Positions 62,166-64,000 of a DNA stretch of 64,000 bases are shown here, piece by piece. Within the stretch, counting starts at the first letter, position 1. Each line of letters starts with the position of its first letter. A model generated the notes under the pieces. It was not told the DNA's origin. It searched no databases and saw only the letters and a program-made list of their open reading frames with translations. Origin of the DNA: Triops longicaudatus (Eukaryota; Arthropoda; Branchiopoda; Notostraca; Triopsidae); NCBI GenBank assembly GCA_022885665.1, contig JAGQDJ010000045.1, positions 806,001 through 870,000 of the forward strand, in the 5' to 3' direction. Both the position numbers and the translations under genes were made by a program.

Positions 62166-64000
62166 TCATTCCTTGTTTAGATGTTTGGTATGTAACATGA
62201 TGTCTTTCTTGGTCACGATCCCCAATAGCCTCCTAAAAACAACGCAGATTTAAGAAAAGGTACACAATTTGACAGGAAGTAATTTGCTTACCCGTTATGT
62301 GTGACTAATGTTTGTCTCAAGCCTAACTTTCTGAACATGTCAATCAAGGTTTCTGTAGGCGTATGATCAGTAACCGTAATAGGGGCCAGGTCTAAGATTC
62401 GTCTCAGTTTCACGGGTGGCACGCCATTGGTAGGGACGTTAATTCCAGTAGTAAAAATGACCTTAGATTCATTACAGACACCTTCAATTTTTCGCCTCGC
62501 GTTCGCTACAGACACCAAGTTTGACAGGTATTACAAAGACGAGATTAACTGATGTTACAAAAGCATTTGGTAGGATTATCACATACCTATTCCCAGTAAT
62601 AAATCGCGCCTTAGTACAAAACCGACCAAAAACTGTGATTCGTGCGAAACTACCACCGGGAATCCGTTGTGAGTAGTATGCTGCAAAATGTCTTCTACTT
62701 CCCGTAAGGTCATTGAATCTTGGTAGAGTACAATAAACGGCTGTGACCCTCTGAAAAATATACCCAAGAAGTGTTATTAAGAATTAACTATTAAAGGAAG
62801 ATGACCAGTGCTAACCTTGGTTGCATAACGTCCGAAGCTATGGTGGTGAACCCAAACTCTTCGCTGTTACTCAGAAATGGGTAGTCGTTCAGAGAGATAT
62901 GAGCGTCGTAGATGCCTTCGCGCCCAAATGCGTCTCCTACCCATTTCGATGCCATGGCTGCCGCCATTAAGGGCACAATGTAACGTACGCCGCCCGTAAG
63001 CTCAAACATGATGACAACCAACGCCACTAAACGACAACCAAAATAAGATTTTCATTTATATCTTGTCATTATTATAACTATTTTTTTTCTAAATATACAC
63101 TTCTATTTACCTGTCATGCGAGTAACTCCCCCCAGTACTGCCGCTGCCCCCACCATTGCATACAATCCTGGGGTAACACAATCGTCCCCAGTGGAACATT
63201 CCCCAGCAAACGCCCAGAACTTAGGATAATGACTGCAAAAAGTGACAAAATTAGACTAAAAAAAAAAAACAGTAAAATTAAGAACTCTACTAGGCTAACT
63301 GTTCCATTCCAATTCCAACAATACGTCCTACTACCGCACCCATACACAAAGACGGGATGTAAAGTCCGGCAGGTACTTTAATACCAATAGTAAAGATGGT
63401 CATGGCAATTTTGAAAATCAAAGCGAGCGTAAGGAGCCAAACAGAGCGATATACACCATCTCCGGCGGCAGCGCTTTCTATGGCACCGTTGACATTCGTA
63501 AAATTTCGATGGTAATCACTGAAATATGGCGTCACATTGAGAAGTTTCTAAAAGTATTTGACATTCAGAAGACAAACCATAAATCGTCGGTATTGGCTAC
63601 GCCGCATTGCGAAAACATTAAGTAGATTAAGCGAGTCGAGCTCATCCGTGTGTAAGGGTTAGGAAACGCCAACACAGAATTGATAACCACAATCGCTACG
63701 ACCTCCAGTACTGGATATTGGCCAAGTTTGGACGTCTTGCGGTAACGGCACCACCAAATGTTGGCTCGGATGAACAGCGTACCAATTAACCCCTGCAAAG
63801 TAATGGCAATAATGGGTAGAGGTTTCTTTCCAGAGCAATTTGCTTCTCTTTTCTTTGTGCGTGGTGCACCCAGTATGAGTTAACATAACAAAAGAAACAA
63901 TAAACAAATGAATAAGGGTTATAATGCAGTAAATGAAATAACAATGAACAAATAACATGTCGAAAGATGACGTCGTAGTAAAACAACTTTACCCCAATGG
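62166..64000 (-). CDS. ClC-3/4/5-type chloride/proton exchanger, 3' part
   Basis: Exons on the minus strand: 63993-64000 (partial), 63601-63792, 63291-63547, 63111-63232, 62816-63026, 62587-62750, 62292-62505 and 62166-62232, all with matching phases; the gene continues beyond the window. Family landmarks in order: GTLFIRANIWWCRYRKT, FPNPYTR, IFTIGIKVPAGLYIPS, GAVVGRIVGIGMEQLAY, DDCVTPGLYAMVGAAA, GGVTRMT, FELTGGVRYIVPLMAA, SKWVGDAFGREGIY, then two CBS domains (HNGFPVVVSHESQFLVGFVL and FRKLGLRQTLVTHNG). These exchangers acidify endosomes and lysosomes by swapping chloride for protons. The gating glutamate (GKEGP) and proton glutamate lie upstream, so exchanger rather than channel activity is inferred from family. 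One intron, 63548-63600, is only 53 bases. Confidence 0.93.

Noticed and set aside
1..64000. CRISPR arrays, bacterial operons, tRNA or rRNA genes
   Set aside because: No regularly spaced repeats and no convincing tRNA A/B-box pair or rRNA core were seen, and the gene structure is clearly eukaryotic. A tRNAscan run would settle the tRNA question.

Overview
This window looks like intron-rich nuclear DNA from an animal, most likely a protostome and probably an arthropod. Evidence: all convincing genes are split by GT-AG introns; one gene encodes an ionotropic-receptor (IR)-type glutamate-receptor relative, a class known from protostomes; one intron holds decayed TTAGG-like tracts, the usual arthropod telomere motif; and the domains (cyclin G, calcium-binding EGF, Sushi, HYR, ClC-3/4/5) are metazoan. 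The species cannot be named from sequence alone. No operons, CRISPR arrays, rRNA or convincing tRNA genes were seen.

Layout. 1-4.5 kb is non-coding with two CRE-like TGACGTCA sites and two related palindromes. 4.5-8.1 kb (+) is a seven-exon gene for a tail-anchored coiled-coil protein of the IRAG/LRMP (MRVI1) family. 9.6-15.4 kb (+) is an eight-exon gene for a HORMA protein that also carries a PHD finger and a winged helix, the architecture of yeast/plant-type Hop1 meiotic axis proteins; it is the most interesting gene here. Its last intron (4.0 kb) holds a hAT-like MITE with a perfect 8-bp target duplication and the TTAGG-like tracts. 17.5-19.5 kb (+) is a cyclin G gene in five exons. 22.6-25.5 kb (-) is a complete ten-exon IR. 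26.0-49.4 kb (-) is a very large gene for a secreted matrix or surface protein: Sushi, an acidic Glu-rich stretch, Sushi, 17 EGF domains, two Sushi, two HYR, Sushi and a GCC2/GCC3 domain; its 5' end was not found. 49.4-61.8 kb has no gene I can support except one candidate exon near 53.3 kb; it holds MITEs and an assembly gap. 62.2-64.0 kb (-) is the 3' part of a ClC-3/4/5-type chloride/proton exchanger that runs off the window.

The genes do not form one pathway; this looks like an ordinary metazoan neighbourhood. Exon models were built by hand from reading frame, splice signals and phase. For the IRAG-like, HORMA, cyclin G and IR genes the assembled coding length is an exact multiple of three, which supports the models. 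Exon edges could be wrong by a base or two, and nothing has been checked against transcripts.
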